Assembly (NCBI GenBank): GCA_007134215.1
Contig: SLLG01000151.1
Span: 1-46,643 of the forward strand
Reading direction: 5' to 3'
From: Opitutales bacterium
GTDB lineage: Bacteria; Verrucomicrobiota; Verrucomicrobiia; Opitutales; Oceanipulchritudinaceae
Length of the DNA: 46,643 nt
Of this stretch, positions 45,019 through 46,643 are shown in pieces. How positions within the stretch are numbered: position 1 is the stretch's first letter; every line of letters starts with the position of its first letter. Below the pieces are notes generated by a model, which searched no databases, was not told where the DNA came from, and saw only the letters and a program-made list of their open reading frames with translations. The position numbers and the translations under genes are program-made.

Positions 45019-46033
45019 TATCCGCCGGGCCGCATGGTGCCTTGCTTTGTTTCCGTTCCTCTCGGCTTTACCCGCGGAGACGCTTGTTTACGAGGGCTTT
45101 GACATTCCGCCGGGAACCGGAGCCTTGCATGAGGCGTCCGGTGCGACCAGTTTCGGCTGGGACGGCCCGTGGCATTCCGATCCCGGCTCGTCGGGTGGGA
45201 ATGTTTCCTTCAATGTAGCCGCGCAGGGGCTTGCCTATGACGGGGCGACCGGCGGATTCGGCGGTGCCATGCAGGTGGCGAACGGGCTGGAGGGTTCAAG
45301 CGGCAACTATTACATCGGCAACGTGAACTCGCACTTCCGCAATTTGGACCGTTCGTATTCGGAGGGCGAGTTGTGGTTCGGGTTTCTCGCCAAGCCCTCG
45401 GTGAGGATCGAGGGAGGCCCGGGTGGCTTCTTCCAGGTCATGCTCACCTCGCGGTCATTCTTTTACGGCGGGGACGGACGCCACCTTGGCGTTGGTGCCA
45501 ATGGCTGGGGCGACATCATGTGGATGGTCGGCGGACACCTTGTGCACGGGGAGATTTCCAGCCCCTACAGCATGCTCGCCGGAAATCTGGTTTTCATGGT
45601 TGTACGTGTGGATTTCGACAATCAGCAGGTGTCGATGTGGGCGAATCCCGACGCGGCGGTGTCGGATCCGGGTTCTCCAATCTGGACGCTGCCTCTCTTG
45701 ACGAACGATTTCGGAGAGGGCCTTCTTGAGGTCAGCCGGATCGCGATTTTTGACGCCAGCCACCGTACCAGCGGAAACGTGCGCGATTACTCAGGGACCT
45801 TGATCGACCAGATCCGCCTGGGCACGACATATGCGTCGGTCGTTCCCCGTGACGGAGAGGAGGCGATGTGGTACGACTACCCGGTGACGGACAGCTGGGT
45901 CGATACGGGCGACTGGATGGACAGGATCAACGTCGCGAACGATCCATGGCTTTACAGTCCGGCTTTGGGGTGGATGGCGCTCGGCGAGATGCACTCCACC
46001 GGTGCCTGGGTCTACAAGCCGAGGCAGCAGTAG
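44999..46033 (+). CDS. Secreted protein of unknown function with laminin-G-like fold pattern
   Basis: The 344-residue precursor has a signal peptide (cleavage near LPA-E27). The opening VYEGFDIPPGTG and spaced beta-strands (GELWFGFLAK, VFMVVRVDFDNQQVSMWANP) are typical of concanavalin/LamG-type verrucomicrobial proteins. A C-terminal tail (WVDTGDWMDRINVANDPWLY then GWMALGEM) recurs in Opitutae secreted proteins and may be an anchoring or sorting domain. A good ribosome-binding site (GTGGGAG) precedes the ATG. No catalytic residues are recognised; it is likely a glycan-binding or surface protein. Confidence 0.75.
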   Translation: MKTSIYNIRRAAWCLALFPFLSALPAETLVYEGFDIPPGTGALHEASGATSFGWDGPWHSDPGSSGGNVSFNVAAQGLAYDGATGGFGGAMQVANGLEGSSGNYYIGNVNSHFRNLDRSYSEGELWFGFLAKPSVRIEGGPGGFFQVMLTSRSFFYGGDGRHLGVGANGWGDIMWMVGGHLVHGEISSPYSMLAGNLVFMVVRVDFDNQQVSMWANPDAAVSDPGSPIWTLPLLTNDFGEGLLEVSRIAIFDASHRTSGNVRDYSGTLIDQIRLGTTYASVVPRDGEEAMWYDYPVTDSWVDTGDWMDRINVANDPWLYSPALGWMALGEMHSTGAWVYKPRQQ

Positions 46034-46176
46034 ACAGCGCAAGGAGGCGTGCCTTCCGTCGGACCCTCGCTGCTTCGACTTGTCGCAGGTGCTCTGTCGA
46101 TCATTGACGTTTTCCTGGCCGAAGACTATCGGTCCATCGCCGTGCCTCCGGCTCTGGGAACGGATGATTCACATTT

Positions 46177-46643
46177 ATGAATAGACCAATGAAGGAAGCC
46201 CGATATCATAAAGGCGGAAAAACGGAATTTATGCCTGCGTGTGTCCTCCGGGCTGCCGCCTTGCTTTTGATCTCCGTCTCCGTTGCCACGGCGGCGTCCC
46301 CGGAACCGGAGGTTGCCGAAGGTTTCGTGAATACGCTGGGCATGGAAATGCTGCGCATTGAGCCGGGAACCTATGAACGCGGGAGTCCGGACGGTGACGA
46401 GGAAGCGTCTTTCAGTGAGATTCCGGTGCACACGGTGCGGATCACGCGACCCTTTCATGTCGCTTCCACGCCGGTGACGAACGCTCAATACGAGAGGTTT
46501 GATCCGGATCACCGGGAAAAGCGCGGTGCGTGGGGGATTTCCGAAGACGATGAGGAGGCGGTTGTCTTTGTCAGTTGGGAAGAAGCGGTTGCCTTCACGG
46601 AGTGGCTCAGCGCGAAAGAGGGTGAGCCGTATCGCCTCCCGAC
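46177..46643 (+). CDS. SUMF1/FGE-sulfatase-domain protein, 3' end beyond the window
   Basis: The frame is open to the right edge. After a basic N-terminus and a hydrophobic signal segment (AAALLLISVSVATAA) it has the start of a formylglycine-generating-enzyme-like domain: FVNTLGMEMLRIEPGTYERG, SEIPVHTVRITRPFHVASTP, VTNAQYERF and VFVSWEEAVAFTEWLSAKEG. True formylglycine-generating enzymes activate sulfatases; many secreted SUMF1-domain proteins in this phylum have other or unknown roles, and the active-site cysteines would lie past the edge. ATGs at 46177, 46189 and 46231 are all in frame; the first is used here, but 46231 gives a shorter, cleaner signal peptide. Confidence 0.8.
   Translation, partial: MNRPMKEARYHKGGKTEFMPACVLRAAALLLISVSVATAASPEPEVAEGFVNTLGMEMLRIEPGTYERGSPDGDEEASFSEIPVHTVRITRPFHVASTPVTNAQYERFDPDHREKRGAWGISEDDEEAVVFVSWEEAVAFTEWLSAKEGEPYRLP

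Overview
The window looks like a chromosomal segment of a GC-rich member of the Verrucomicrobiota, most likely class Opitutae. This rests on the style of the secreted proteins: autotransporter-type beta-strand repeats, lamin-tail plus CotH architecture, and short C-terminal domains that recur in this phylum. The assignment is an inference; there is no rRNA or other taxonomic marker gene in the window.

Layout. (1) Positions 1-7033: the 3' part of a REP-associated tyrosine transposase gene, then the membrane-arm complex I genes nuoJ-K-L-M-N. (2) 7095-9545: a cardiolipin synthase (minus) divergent from a YbfF-type esterase. (3) 9806-14518: a giant secreted protein built from two tandem copies of a beta-helix plus FN3-like unit, closed by a clear intrinsic terminator. 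(4) About 14600-19500: a decayed accessory stretch. It holds REP-like hairpins, a 21-codon remnant of a mutarotase gene in a long inverted repeat, a frameshifted unknown gene, a lower-GC HExxH protein, a small excisionase-like HTH protein, a frameshifted IS110 transposase and the relic of a second one. (5) 19525-34967: an eleven-gene, tightly packed minus-strand cluster. In order of transcription it reads L-fucose-isomerase-like protein, split transketolase (N-half, C-half), FGGY kinase, secreted GH127, cytoplasmic GH78 rhamnosidase, RuBisCO-like protein, DUF1537 kinase, Asp/Glu-racemase-family protein, BASS-family transporter and lipoprotein aldose 1-epimerase. (6) 35308-44614: a plus-strand block of secreted carbohydrate-active proteins (beta-helix GH141-like, CotH/lamin-tail giant, TIM-barrel hydrolase) and a GPH-family sugar symporter. 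(7) 44707-46643: a possible membrane-protein remnant, a secreted protein and the start of an SUMF1-domain protein.

How it may work together. Regions 5 and 6 read as one system for a rhamnose- and apiose-containing plant glycan, rhamnogalacturonan II or an apiosyl glycoside. Secreted hydrolases would release small glycosides, the GPH symporter would import them, and the signal-less rhamnosidase would split them inside. Isomerase, FGGY kinase and split transketolase match the non-oxidative D-apiose route (ApsI/ApsK/AptA/AptB). The DUF1537 kinase with a RuBisCO-like protein matches the last steps of the oxidative route (OiaK/OiaX). Carrying both in one operon-like array is the most interesting feature of the window. 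The substrate remains an inference from family membership and gene order.
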